A model generated the notes under the pieces. That model was not told the DNA's origin, ran no database searches, and worked only from the letters and a program-made list of their open reading frames with translations. A DNA stretch of 64,000 nucleotides, taken from contig CAJNOP010000523.1 in the NCBI GenBank assembly GCA_905250075.1, forward strand, positions 18,449-82,448. The letters are read 5' to 3'. Shown one piece after another: positions 13,331 to 25,775 of this stretch (position 1 is its first letter; each line of letters opens with the position of its first letter). A program made the position numbers and the translations under genes. The DNA is from Rotaria sp. Silwood1 (Eukaryota; Rotifera; Eurotatoria; Philodinida; Philodinidae).

Positions 13331-13705
13331 TTTTCTATTGAGAATTTATTTTTTTCTTCGCTTTTTTCTCTTCTGTTCTTTTCTTTTGTGTATTTTTTTC
13401 GCCATGCCTTATAGTTCAAGGACAATATTATTACTATTATTCTATCGTTTCTTTCTTTTCGATTTGATTGATTATTCAAAAGCAAGAATTACGAACAGCG
13501 GATTGATTTGTACGATAGACATATGTGTCGATCTACTTTCCAATTGATTTAAGCACACCCACACCCGCGCGCCGATTAATATTCCATCTACGGTTAATTA
13601 GCTTAGTTATCAATCCTTGTATCTTTATACAAAAAAATAAATAAAGAACTTTTGTATCATGTGCTAAGTAAATTAGTCTGTTTCTCTTCATATGTTCTTT
13701 TCGGT

Positions 13706-15701
13706 TCATGTTGATGTGAATCTGTCCAGCAAGAGATTCAGTCTATTATCCATAGCTTGTATTGCGCCCTTCATATCTTTCAGCATATTTTCGACCTGAT
13801 CGATTTTTGATGTCATGGAAGCCACTTTTGTTTCTATTTCTAAGCTTCTTGTGCTTGTATCACGATGAGCAATCATCAATTCAGCAGGACCAATAACATT
13901 ATCTGCTAATTGCCGTTTTGTTTGTTTGATTTGTTGAATACTAGATACTTCTTCGAAAAGTTTTCGTTGAGCATTCGCATACTCGATGGATCGTTGCTTG
14001 TCACTTCTAGCCAGTCGCCAAGATTTCATTGCATTTTTAATAATATTAGCAGCATGGTATTTCTGTGCTTTGGCCAATTCGATATTGAGAACGAAATTGT
14101 AGATGTATTTTTCCCATCGACTGAGTAGCAGTTTTTGTGAGAGAACGGCAATCAAAAAAGCACTGGTCATCACACCAATGCTAGAAGTTATCGTAGCCAC
14201 CGCTAATAATAATCAAAGATTAAATTGATTGATTTTATTGCTTTTCTTCTTAAGAACAAAATAGATGAATCAAAATAAATAAAACTATCTAAAGTTTCCT
14301 CTTGACAATGGATCAAGAGTGATTTTAATTAGAATTATCTTCTATGATCTCAGTTTCTCAAGCACACTATTGACGCTCAAGGATAAACGTCGCTTTGTCG
14401 TTCGGTTGAATTTATTATTGACACCTCTATTGACCCCAAGGGAGTCTATTTTCTATCTTACACTTCATTGAAATTAGATAGTGTTAGACAAGAATTTATC
14501 TGAGTTGATAATCTTGAACCTACCTCGTCCACAGTATGTGGAAGGTATCAGATCGCCATAACCTAGAGAAAAAAAAGCCATACGCTTCTATTTGAGAAGA
14601 TCATGTATAAAACTTACCGACAGTAGTAAATAAGGTCAGAAATAGCCACATTGCATTCGCTATGGGTAAATGTTGATGAGTAGTCGTATAGTTACATGCT
14701 CGCATTGACCAACTTCCAATACAAAACATTAGTATAAAAAAAGTTACCAAACAAAATGCGGGTGATTGTTCGAGATAAGCTTTAATGATAAAGAAAAAAT
14801 TGATCGGAACTTTATTCAGATAACCGAGAGATCGTGACGATGAATTTTGCAGAAAACGTGAATGGAAGGTAATTACACGACACAATAAATATAATCGAGC
14901 AAACACTGTTAATATATCCAAACGACATAATACGTATTTCAAACTGAAGCTCTCTACTTACTAGGCAACCCAAGTGCGACATCCACGGGTATAAATGATA
15001 ACGGGATCGAGGTTGACACAAACACTGTTGAGTTGACATGGTTTATTTCAGATATGAAACTACTATGGGCAGCAAATCCACGTGGAAACGGATGAATCAC
15101 ACAGATCAAAATTTCCACGATGATTTGGACGATTCTTGAACGAGTTAATGCCACATACCAATGCTGAATTGAGTTATTCACATTATAAAGAATCATATCT
15201 AAATAATGATAATACATAATAAGAACAATCAGGATAATAGTAGAGATTGTAATAATCAGTTTGATCAACCAACTGGCATATGTTTCATGATGATCGAGCG
15301 AAACAAAAGTTAGTTCATTTTCACACACCATCAAAACAATGCCTGACAATGCAACAAAACACATGATATCGTTCACCACAGAGCTACAATTCACCAAATA
15401 CGTAAAATATGGGGTAATAGTAAATAACTCACCATTTTTTTTGTAATTGTTTGCGCTTGGTTAATCGACGACTGACGTCTGTTAGGATATCAGTCTTGTC
15501 CGTCTGTCTGAATTTCTTCGATTTTTGATGACGTTTTTCTTGAGGAACAGTTTCATCATTCTTCATTAATGATCTTTTAGACAGAGAATTCAAAGGTATC
15601 ATCGTCGATGATAACGCTATTGTCTCGCGTGGTTCAGTATAGTTCGTTTTTGTTCTTGGATTGGTGATTAGTCGTGTACGAGGACTTTCGCTTGAAGCCA
15701 T
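13706..15701 (-). CDS. Small-conductance Ca2+-activated K+ channel (SK/KCNN-like), five exons
   Basis: Predicted plasma-membrane potassium channel gated by Ca2+/calmodulin. Exons: 15701-15433, 15383-14962, 14905-14618, 14562-14524 and 14202-13706; introns of 49, 56, 55 and 321 nt; all phases agree and give 504 residues. The S1 region (CSVVNDIMCFVALSGIV) matches the SK family, as do KxxISTxILxxLIxYH in S2 and EILICVIHPFP in S3. SSRSLGYLNKV marks the S4-S5 region. The 39-nt exon 4 carries the selectivity filter GYGDLIPSTYCGR (filter at residues ~327-330). The C-terminus holds S6, the calmodulin-binding domain (~350-425) and a coiled coil (IETKVASMTSKIDQVENML). The N-terminus is basic and Ser/Thr-rich. 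No lesion was seen. Identification of the family is firm; the subtype is not. Confidence 0.92.
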
Positions 15702-17090
15702 TTATGGATGAAATCACTCAAATAGATGCGTTATTCTTCTGCGTTTTACTTTACGATAATAATCTAAAAGATATCAATAGAAATTCTTCCCCGGTTTAGT
15801 ATAATTACAGATTCAGATAATCATTAAGCAATGCGAATCATAGATCTTTCATCAATTATTTGTCATTCTCACGATTTTTTTGTGTCCTACTTAGAACAAA
15901 GATACTTTTACTTATCATCGCGCATACAAACAAAATTACGAATTACTTCACTAAAATCATCAATGAAGAAATGAAGGATTACATATTTAGGCTTACCTTT
16001 CTCTTATGAAACACGTGGATAATGTGCGAAGAAAAATAACTCGCCTTATCATGGCGTGTAAAAAATGGCAATTTTCATTACTCTGTTCTTGACGTGCAGA
16101 TTCACACTTAACAAGATGTACATAAAAGAGGAGAGAATTTATGGATTTTTGTTTACATGTTGCACTAGCATCGATAGGGGAGATATTTTGGAATCATACG
16201 ACGCATCGGAAAATTGACTTTCAATATTTGTTTGCTTATACACACTTATATAATGGTAAAGTAAAGGATGAAAAAAATCACCTTGTATCATCCATGTGCA
16301 AACAATGTAGTAATGATCGAATAGTCAGCATATTTTTGCTTGTAAGCTCTAAATAAAACATGGCCAGGTGAAATTTTTCATTTGATCCCCATTTTTATAT
16401 GGAAGAAGAGAATAGAAGATATTGTTATAAAATTAGACGTATTCAAAACAATATTCGTAACACTATTGATTCATTGTATAACTGCATTGATGAAACAATG
16501 TCGAATGATCAAAGTTTCTTGATTTAAGTGCAATCAGGTTTACTCTTTATCTAAATCGATCAACAGATTTATCATATTGCTCTATAATAATTTACTGTAA
16601 GAAGGACAAATAAAAATTCGGATAATTTTACCTGAGGTGTGGAACAGTACGAAGTGAAAATCTGTAGAAGATAGATTTCTGAAAATTTATTTTGATACAA
16701 AACTACTTAATAGAATTTTTTAGTGAAATAGGTGAGTTTATGATCGACACCCCAACCGTAGCTATTTGCCATGTAACAAGAACGTAGACTAAAACGCATC
16801 ACACCAAGGTTAAGTGCGAATATACTACTCTTACAGTATCAGTCTTTACAGCTGAAATAATCAAAATCTTCAAACAGATGAAAAAAAAAATTGTAGCACT
16901 AAAGATGCTATCATTGAGATTCAATCGTTCAACTCTTGTTGTTTTCAGCTTAGTACAATCAGCTTTGTAATCGGTGAAATCGAGACGCTTTTATACTTGA
17001 AAATATACATTATTCTCACAAAAGTTTTTCATAATACAGGAAAATTATTTTTAAAAAATTAAATTATAATAAAATTCAATATGTAGGAAT
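15702..17090. other. 5' flank of the K+ channel and intergenic DNA
   Basis: Just upstream of the channel start, on the minus strand, lie two possible splice acceptors, about 37 and 66 nt before the ATG. They could belong to a 5' UTR intron or a trans-splice site. The rest is AT-rich. A 71-residue plus-strand frame at 16141-16356 has no recognisable feature. Confidence 0.4.
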
Positions 17091-17094
17091 ATTG

Positions 17095-17950
17095 CTCTTT
17101 ATTATTTATAATGACGAGTTGTAATCGATAAGGTATTTCGCCTCTCATTTTTGCATATTTTTCTTTCAATACATCTCATACATTTTCGACTCTTCCTACA
17201 TCAGCATATTTAGCAACACAATCTACTGGTTCTATACGTTAATTAAATAATTGTGTAATTATAGTTTTTACTAATGATGTTCATGGTTTTTGATCTTGAT
17301 CATCCTGAGTAATGGCTATAGTTTAAGTTTTCTAAATGTTTGCTTACTTGCTAGAGTTGCTTTTTGCTTTAAAAATTTCTCATATAACTGCTTAGTTAAA
17401 TATACTTGTTTTCGTCTGTCCACTATTTAAAGTACGTTGTTATTCTAATCAATCACTAACACTGATTGAACCATGTAATGGAATGAGACTTTATGATAAT
17501 ATTGCACCCCAAAATATTACACCTCGTTAAAATTTATTTATTTGTTTGTGTATCAATAAAACCTACTTCAATTTGTTCACCTTCATCACTCCATACTCCA
17601 TCATTTCTGTTATTATTATGAAAATCTTGAAGAGTGAATCAATCTGAGAAATCAAAATTCACAGTATGATTCTATTTCGATTTTTTCACATTAACCACGC
17701 TGTAATTTATCAAAATCATTTAGGTTTTGTGCCTTTTTGTATTACCTTAGTTTTAGCTTTTTAGACGCTCAATATGCAAGAGCTGTAGGTGATATAAATT
17801 GTTCTCTTTTGGCATTAACCTCTGCTTTTCTAATAAAAGTTCCCTTTTTCAGTCAAAATCTTTACTAACATTGTATCGAAATTCAGATGTTATAACTGTT
17901 ACAGCACGACTAGATCATTTCTTATCATTACTTGTCCCTCTTTTTAATAT
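17095..17950 (-). mobile_element. Dead Tc1/mariner-superfamily transposase, lineage A
   Basis: On the minus strand the DDE transposase core can be followed through stops and frame changes. DGVWSDEGEQ and IEVGFIDTQ come first, then GVIFWGAI (near 17503-17530), then QDDQDQK (17288-17310). RIEPVDCVAKYADV (about 17190-17240) and VLKEKYAKM follow. These match, in order, the central DDE region of IS630/Tc1/mariner transposases, with the second catalytic Asp in QDD. At least three in-frame stops lie in the last 80 codons, and the N-terminal helix-turn-helix part is hardly readable. It is non-functional. Terminal inverted repeats were not found. Confidence 0.8.
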
Positions 17951-19230
17951 TTATGATTGATGATTGTCAAACAATTAATAATTTAAACTTCATGAAGTAT
18001 CACAACTTTAAATGAAGCGCGTGAGTAATGAACATTTAAGATAACATTGGTCATTAAAATTGAAGAATTTTAGATATATATATATGCGTTCTTATATAAT
18101 TAAAATAATTCTTCGCCATACGTCATGATTGAGTAAGAAATAAAGGTATCACCATAATCAAATACACAAGTTTATGTATTTGTATGTCGTCTATACATTT
18201 CAATACTAGTTTTAGATGCAGAGCTAAAATTTTGCGAAATCAAAGATCTTACTTAGATATATATGCGATAAAACTTTCAGTCTTATACGTCAAGAAAACG
18301 TCTGAAAAATGTCATTCACAATTTATTCTCACTCTTACTAGTAGTCTTTGTGAAATCACAGTAAACCTTAATATAATTTTGGGGTATATATGTTGTTTTA
18401 CTTAGAAAACCAATCGTCTTGTCAAGTTATCTAAAGAGTTTTTCCTTAAAATTTTGAATATCTTGATAATTGTGCTATAATTCATCTTTTTTTCGGAATT
18501 TTCATTTCTGCTTTGGCTATCCTGTAACTAGTTTGCCTATGCTGCTGAACTTAAGTTTCCTTTATGATGTACTACATTTATTATTATTTAATTACGAAAA
18601 ACACCGTTGTTGCAAATAAATACCAAAATATTTTATCATATCTGAGCATAATTGAAACATCTAATATATTTCATGAGTCAATTAATATTAATTCATTTAT
18701 TTATCTCGAATCATTTACTTTGAGTATCAATGATTTACAAGAGTGAAATGGATTTTTCAATCTATTTTCTTTACTTTGTGCCATCTCATTAGCCATTCAT
18801 CTTCGTAATCCTTTGGATTCTATAAATAATGAATACATTTAAATAATCTCTTTACCTAAATAAAAATACATAAAACTCTCATGTAAAGCTGCTTCAAAAT
18901 TTAGTTTATTATAATTAGCTACGAATAACGAATATAATCCTATCTACTGACGACAAAATGGTTGAGAATCGTAGTTTTCATATAAAAAAATCAAAATTAA
19001 GATAAAAAAAATCTCTCTTGGATGTTCTTAGATAGCGGAAGTCTAGCTGTACAAAATGCATATAAACGTCCAATATTGAGAAACAACACGTGAATAAATT
19101 GCCTGAGTCTTTTCAATATATGCTTGAACAGTATTTAACTATAGGGCATTCTTTATTGTCGATTGCGTATTTCTTATTTTTATTCTACTTCTCTACGTTG
19201 TTCAGTCAAGAGTAATCGATAATACTCGAA
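17951..19230. other. Intergenic between two transposon relics
   Basis: AT-rich sequence without a recognised gene. It may include the eroded ends of either transposon. Short plus-strand frames at 18184 and 18564 have no motifs. Confidence 0.45.
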
Positions 19231-20130
19231 ATGCACCCACTAAGTGTCGAAAAGCGCTGGTATATCATCAGTCAGTGGAGAACAGGTTCTCTAAATGTCA
19301 AACACACATCATGTTTTCTCCATTGTCACATCAATATAGTATATCGAACCATTAATCGCTATCGTTCTCATCGTAATGTGAACCATCGACACAGTCCTGG
19401 TCGCCCGCCTGCTCTCGACCTAACCCAAAATAAAAAAACTCGATCAAACCATTCAAAAACATCGATCCGCTACTGTTGCTAAATTATTGTCACTCACATA
19501 ATTTTATGCGACCGAACGAATGATACAAAGCTATCGAATTTCTCTTGGTTACCGTCCACGAAGATCTGCCGTCGAGGTGAAAACCAACAATAAGAATGAA
19601 GAAAGTCAATATCGATTTGCTGAATTACATCATCGGGCCAGCATCAAAAAATACATTTTTGAAGATGAATGTTATATGGGATTGAGGGGCACAACACCGA
19701 TTGTTTGGTGCAAACTAGGTGAACCAACACCCAAGAAAGAAATTTCGTCGTTACGAGCGCATGTCAATTTAATTGGTTTTATTGGGTGGAACGGTTACGT
19801 TTTTTGTCGATTCGATAATTGGTTAAAAAGTGATACATATCGTGACACAGTGAATGAAGCTTTATCCGGAAAGAATACGAGATTTCAAGGGATATTCATA
19901 TGTTTCTGATGGAGTTTGATGGCACCGAAGAATTGAATTCCGAGGATGGTGCGAAGAAAATAATATTAAATTAGGCGAATGGCCTGATTATAGGCCAGAT
20001 TTCAATATCCTATTCGTATTGGAACGTGTGCCATCGTGTACGCTTATTATAAACGATGGTTGAATACGAAGATCGTTTTTTGACGTATTTCGTAGTATAC
20101 GATCATTTATGATCGTGTCTTTTCAACCAG
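19231..20130 (+). mobile_element. Dead Tc1/mariner-superfamily transposase, lineage B
   Basis: The N-terminus has a helix-turn-helix region beginning HPLSVEKRWYIISQWRTG and a GRPPAL linker. After a frame change near 19440 comes the DDE domain. The first acidic motif is YIFEDECYMGL (about 19660), followed by LIGFIGWNGYVF. The second is in YVSDGV..WH (about 19895) after another frame change, with a TGA before WH. The third region reads WPDYRPDFN (about 19985), after which the expected NPIE glutamate is lost. It is unrelated in detail to the neighbouring minus-strand copy. Two frame changes and one stop make it a pseudogene. Confidence 0.8.
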
Positions 20131-23100
20131 AACATATTAAAAATAGTAGATATGCTATATATTTTGTTTCTGCTTGGTTGATCTGCCGTTAGAAATGCCG
20201 TCCATACCCACATTCATAATATTCTTCTAGGTCTTACTTTAATATCCTGTGTTCAACAAGAAAAGCAATAATGTCACTGATGAAAAACACATTATTGAAG
20301 ATGAAGAAAATTTCTTAGATAGTTTTTTTTTCTCTTGTAATTTATGTTCAAACATTCTAATGTGGATATGTCGGAATTTTTCCATGGCCAAGTTTTGATC
20401 ATAAGGTTATTACGATTGTTTATGCGATATTAATATAATAAATATGACTTAATGTTTTTCGTATTAGTCAATGTCATCACCAGAATAAACGATGTCAAAA
20501 CAAGATTGTATTCGAATTAAGTCAACCACAAAGCAAGTTAATTTTTTATATCAGTAAGTTGCTACGTATTTTTTCTTAGAGCTTTGTTCATTCGCTATTC
20601 ATTTTATCTGAATATCGTTATCTTTAAACTGATCGCGATAATTTTTTTTTCATATCTCAACATCAGTCGTTAAGCAATTCATTTTCTTATACTTATTAAT
20701 AATAATATTGTCTATCATTTGAATGTAACTCACAAAGTTTCATTCTTAATTGGGGTATTAAAAATATTACAACGTCTGGAGGTATGAAGTAAATTGTTAA
20801 TAGAAAATAGAATCGAGAATTTATTGAAGTCACTAAGAAAAGTAGTAGAATACTGACGGATGAAATTTATTACGAAAAAGAATGTCTTGAAAAGAAATTC
20901 ATAATTAGTAATAATGCAAGTCATATAATTGAAGAATATTTATTTTGCAGAAAATATTTCATTGAGACAAAGATTAACTAATGAAAGAAGTCCTGAGCCT
21001 CCACAAGACTTGTCTAAAAAAGAACATCTTAACACAAAATTGATACAATGTTCCTAAATTTCACCATGTCATAAGTAGTTTTTCACAGAATAAAAATTGA
21101 ATATTCGTTAAAAGATCTCAGAAATATACTAGAGAAGTAACACCAATGTATTCGTATATGACGATGCATCAGATTAGACAGTTATTTTTTCTCTTATATT
21201 GTTAAACATATTGCTAAACGAACAAACAGAAAGTGACTTATGATTAGATTTTGAAATTCAATATCATGAATAATTTTACATGAAATTTAATTAAACAAAT
21301 AGGAGAATACCCAAATATAGATCAAAAAATTATTGCAAGTCATGACTTGAGTGTTTTTTCTTGTGCAGATAATCTTTCTTAACCGAAATAACTCAGAAAA
21401 AGAACCTTATTAATTCTTTTTGGAGCAGTTTATTCGAGTGTTCTTCTGTAATTACAAATATTTTTTCTAATCTTTATTAACAACAGTTCGTTCTTCAATG
21501 TTTTGTACTTTTTTTTCTAGTTTTGCGTAGTTACCCACATTTTGCATCATAAAAATTTTCTAGATCGCTAAGTTCTTGTCACAATACTATTCTACTTGAA
21601 TGAAGCCAAGTAAAATGCAAATTTCTCTTCTTATTCTCTAGAGTAATTGATTGGAAATATTCATATTTCATTTTGACACATCATTTTAAAAAGTTACAGA
21701 GTTTGCAAAATCAATAACATGTTTGGAATAATTAGAGACAAGTAAGTAGTATGGTAGAAAGATTGATAATGAATCCATACCAGTCATCGTAAATATTTCT
21801 TCAAATAAAAGATAAAACATATAAGAATTTGATTTATTTTCTTGATAGTAACCAAGATTTCAATCATTTTTAATAAAGAAAGACAGACAGATCCCAATGT
21901 TCATCAAAATAGAGTAGAGTTTTAGTGCTATTAGTTAGAGTCAATATGACTATGAGAAAATTATGTATGTTTGACATGAAACTCGAGTGCAATTATGGAG
22001 CTCAGATATTCATCTATTGAATTATTCAGCTAAAGTATTCAAATATTAAACTATTTTCGGAAACACAGACATGATCTTTCTGTCAAAATAGCTGAACTGA
22101 ATAAGCGAATAGTTTAAATATCGGATAATGTCTTCAACAATTGAATTGAAGTTTGACACTATTGATATTTGTACAGTAGTACAATCTTTTTTTCATGTCA
22201 CTTTCAATAATCAATATTCTTTCCAAATTTTTTTGTTCTTCTGGAGTATTAGTCAAAATTCTTTTTTCATATACTTCCGCACAAGATTCTTATCTGAAAA
22301 AAGACAGATCGTGACTGAAGCCAGAATTATCTTTTCAGACAAAATATTTGTGGTCTTCAATTACTTGTCTAATTTTGATGATTTAAATGTTGCCTCCATT
22401 ATATGTCAAAAAGACTATATTTTGTCGCTTTTGTATTCTTACTTCAAGATGATATTAACAAAATACATGAGAAACAAGCAAATCATAATTGCTACAAAAG
22501 TACGTCAAATTTCCTGTAACTACAGATGAAATACAAAAAGAACAATAGAAAACCATTTACAATAATAAAACAAAAAAAAACCAATTAGTCATAGTTATGT
22601 TATCAATCTAAGATGTACTATGGACAAGAAAATAGAAGAAACAATCAATAAAAGTAATTTATTTATGTTAAAAAGTTTATACCTTTTATTATGATTCGTC
22701 TTCTTCATATTCATCACTTTGAATCAATAATGGTTCATCTATCGTCTATGTCCTTTGTTTTGAGCATTTCTTCTTGGAAGCTTTCTAAACCTCTCATATC
22801 TAATATGTGCATTTAGTTGACGTTGACATGCAACTCATACATTATGCAAATAGAATGAGTTTTGTTCCTGAAATTGAACATAATAGCTATTAACTGTCGT
22901 TTGCATGCATGTATTTATAGACATTATGTGATATTTTTCTTGAAAGTCAGACAAGAATTTTTGTTTGAACTTAGCAAAATTTCCATGATCTTATAATTCT
23001 TTTCTAATTATTATTTTCTTGATCTATCAGACAGTATTCCTTTCATCTTGAACTTCGAACAAAAGTATTTTTTTTTCTTGCCTGTCAAAAGGAATTCTGT

Positions 23101-24418
23101 CTGAACTACAAGATAAAAATGAATCTTAACTAGCTGATAACAAAAACGAGACTCTAGAAAAAGTATATTTAAAATGTCGATTACTGCTTCTTTTTTGTTT
23201 TACTTCCTTGGTTCTGAGAAACCCTTCATCTGTCTACTTATTATTAAATACGATGGCAGCTAATAATTAATCAAAAATCTTAGAGAATTAATTCATATAC
23301 ATAGATATTAAATAAAAAAATTACTTTATTTTACTTTGAAATTTTTTGTATTCTTTTCTTCAGCTTTTAATATATAGTAAGTCATTTTCTATCTTATAAT
23401 GATAGAAGGTAATATGTCTTAATAAACGCTTGAGAAAATTAACTTTCGTTACTAATAGTTTTCTATAGATCAACGCATCAAAGTTTTCTGTTTGACTGAA
23501 TTCTTCAAGAAGAGAACAAAAAGGTTTTGTTGACGAAGTAAAAATGCATGGTATGCTTTTTCTTTTTGTCATCGTTATGATTATAATACATCCTATGTGT
23601 CGATAAAAAAAGGTTTTCAGGCACTAAAATTATTAATCAAGTTCTGTTTGTCAGATGAAATAGAAATGCATAATTATGAAGTAAAAATAGCAGTCTTTAG
23701 ATTATAAAATACGTTTATGTCAAAGATAATCTAATAGAAGAAACACATCTGTTTTTTTTTAAGTAGTTATGATGTTCTATGATTAGTAGGGTCGATAAAA
23801 CAATGTTAGGTCATGCAATTCATTTTCGAAGTATAGAAACTTTAGTAAGCATTTCAAATTAAAATCTCACAGAGCTGTTCTATTGTAAAATGCGTCTTAA
23901 TGAATTTAGTTGTTTCATGTGATCAAACTAAAGAAGGAGAATGTTCATGAGAACAATCTTTTTCAAAGAATCTTTGTCTTTTCTAATTTTGTCAAGAGTA
24001 CATGGATGTACTTTTCTGACATTACAATCATGTCAAGTTCTCAATAATTCGAGCGGAAGTTTTCTTAGAAAAAGTACATACTTCATCATTCTTGAAGTAT
24101 TTAGCATCAAAGCTGAATGCGATTTTTTCTCTCTGAAAATTAACTTTTTTTTGTACTCAAAAATTCATATCGGGTTCTACAGAAGAATTTATTACTGAAA
24201 GGTTCAAGACAAACAATCGTTCAAGATAAAAGATTAGATCGATTTCTATTTGAAAATTTGATCTTTAAATTTTTTTGTTTTTATTTATAAAAACCAAACT
24301 TTTAGTTTTAAAAATATCTTCAACAGTAAGAAAGTATTTAAATCTACATAACAACTACAATAATCGAGAAGCTTGTGTGAAAAAACAGAATGAATTTCGC
24401 TATTCCAGGTAATCTGTA
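20131..24418. other. Long gene-poor AT-rich stretch
   Basis: I see no recognisable gene. A 133-residue plus-strand frame at 22128-22529 is rich in Phe, Ile and Tyr as expected from AT-rich DNA read by chance, and has no motif. The end of the stretch leads into the promoter of the first receptor. Confidence 0.45.
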
Positions 24419-24422
24419 ATCG

Positions 24423-24430
24423 TATATAAG
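24423..24430 (+). promoter_or_regulatory. Putative TATA box of receptor gene 1
   Basis: TATATAAG sits in the context AATCTGTAATCG-TATATAAG, about 350 bp before the receptor start codon. Almost the same context stands before the paralogous receptor at 31274. The conservation between the two makes a core promoter plausible; transcription from it is inferred. Confidence 0.5.
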
Positions 24431-24752
24431 ACGCAACACACAAAGCTTTGAAAAAGCTATTGTTTTGAAATATTTAAATTTATCTCAATTAAGATAATTA
24501 GATATTTATTTTGATTGTTTATGTTTGTATGAATAATATAATTAACGTCTCGTATACAAGAAGCGCATAACCATTAGGCATCAAAAAATTCTAATTGGTT
24601 ATTCAGCTCACACATGAGAACATGTAGAAATTCTAGAAGTTCTTCTTTTTTTCATATTTGACTTGTACTGATAATGGGCCTTAGCATTCTTTTACAATAC
24701 TCATTCTTTTTTCATCAAAATGTAAAAAGCTATCTATGTAGATTTTAATTTC

Positions 24753-24754
24753 AG
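24753..24754 (+). other. Splice acceptor 22 nt before the receptor 1 ATG
   Basis: TTTTAATTTCAG ends at 24754 and the ATG is at 24777. It could be the acceptor of a 5' UTR intron or a spliced-leader addition site. Confidence 0.45.
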
Positions 24755-24776
24755 ATTTTTCAAAAGTATCGAAAGA

Positions 24777-25775
24777 ATGTTAAATAATACATTAGATCAC
24801 AACTTAACATCATTTCGTAGTACTATTATTTTAGTTGCTATTTTTTTCGGTAGTATTGCGATTATGTTTAATTTTATTATTATTATTTATTTAATTCGTC
24901 ATGGTAAATTTGCAAAGTATTCTAAAAAACAACGTAGTCGTCGTGTTGGACTTCTTCATTCAATTAATACATATATTCATCTCATTGGATTATTAGCAAC
25001 ACTTGTAATAATGTGTATTAGAACATTGTATGGTGATTTATATCAAGAAAAACGAGGTGAAAATTTTATTTCATGGCATTGCCATTTTTTAGGATATTTA
25101 ATGTCACTATTTGGAGCAGGTGTTTATGGTTCATGTTTTTTACAAGCACTTTATCGTTTTTGGAGAATTATAACACCAAATCGAGATCTTTTTCAAAATC
25201 TATGTTTTCACATACACTTAATCCTTGTTCATTGGATATTTATTATAACTTTATTAATACCTATTCTATCTCGTTCTGTTTATATATCATCTGATCATTT
25301 TTGTTTAAGTCCATTTAATGATCGATGGACAGCAGCATATATTTCATTGATTACAGCTGTAATTCCTGTTACTGGAATATTTATACTTTATATAAAAATT
25401 GTAATTCATATGAAACATAATTTACAAACTAAAAAACAATGGAGACGTATGAAACGTGATATTTCAACGATAAGAAGAATTCTTTTATTAGTTCTTATTA
25501 TATTACAAACAAGTAGTACAGGAATTATACTTTGGATTTTAACATTTTTTTATAAAAGTTTTCATCCACTTTTTTATCGACTACTTCGATTTTTAATGAT
25601 ATTATGTATGCTTATATGTAGTATTACTTTATTGATGGTTTCTCCAGAATTAAAACGAGCATTTCAATCAAGTAGTCATAAACAATTAAAGAAACGTTAT
25701 TATACATCAAAAAAACAAACATCTTTGAATAATACTAACGAAATAACACAAATACAAAACATACCTCTTTCATAA
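24777..25775 (+). CDS. Orphan rhodopsin-like 7TM receptor, paralog 1
   Basis: An intronless 332-residue membrane protein with seven hydrophobic segments, predicted to be a G-protein-coupled receptor at the cell surface. A Cys in WHC before TM3 (~residue 102) and a Cys in HFCLS of the second extracellular loop fit the conserved class A disulphide. The end of TM3 reads YRFWR where class A receptors usually have DRY. TM7 ends VSPELKRAF in place of NPxxY. The third intracellular loop is strongly basic (RRMKRDISTIRRI). About half of the residues match the second receptor at 32257. The N-terminus is short with possible N-glycosylation (NNTLDHNLT). Ligand unknown; a peptide or chemosensory receptor is a guess. 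Confidence 0.85.
   Translation: MLNNTLDHNLTSFRSTIILVAIFFGSIAIMFNFIIIIYLIRHGKFAKYSKKQRSRRVGLLHSINTYIHLIGLLATLVIMCIRTLYGDLYQEKRGENFISWHCHFLGYLMSLFGAGVYGSCFLQALYRFWRIITPNRDLFQNLCFHIHLILVHWIFIITLLIPILSRSVYISSDHFCLSPFNDRWTAAYISLITAVIPVTGIFILYIKIVIHMKHNLQTKKQWRRMKRDISTIRRILLLVLIILQTSSTGIILWILTFFYKSFHPLFYRLLRFLMILCMLICSITLLMVSPELKRAFQSSSHKQLKKRYYTSKKQTSLNNTNEITQIQNIPLS

Noticed and set aside
14906..14942. Peptide KYVLCRLDILT as part of the K+ channel, or an 18-nt intron at 14961
   Set aside because: Family comparison needs LP followed directly by MFARLYLLCR; a 56-nt intron 14961-14906 gives exactly this and the right phase.
22128..22529. 133-residue open frame as a gene
   Set aside because: Composition is what AT-rich DNA gives by chance; no motif, no splice context and no neighbour support.
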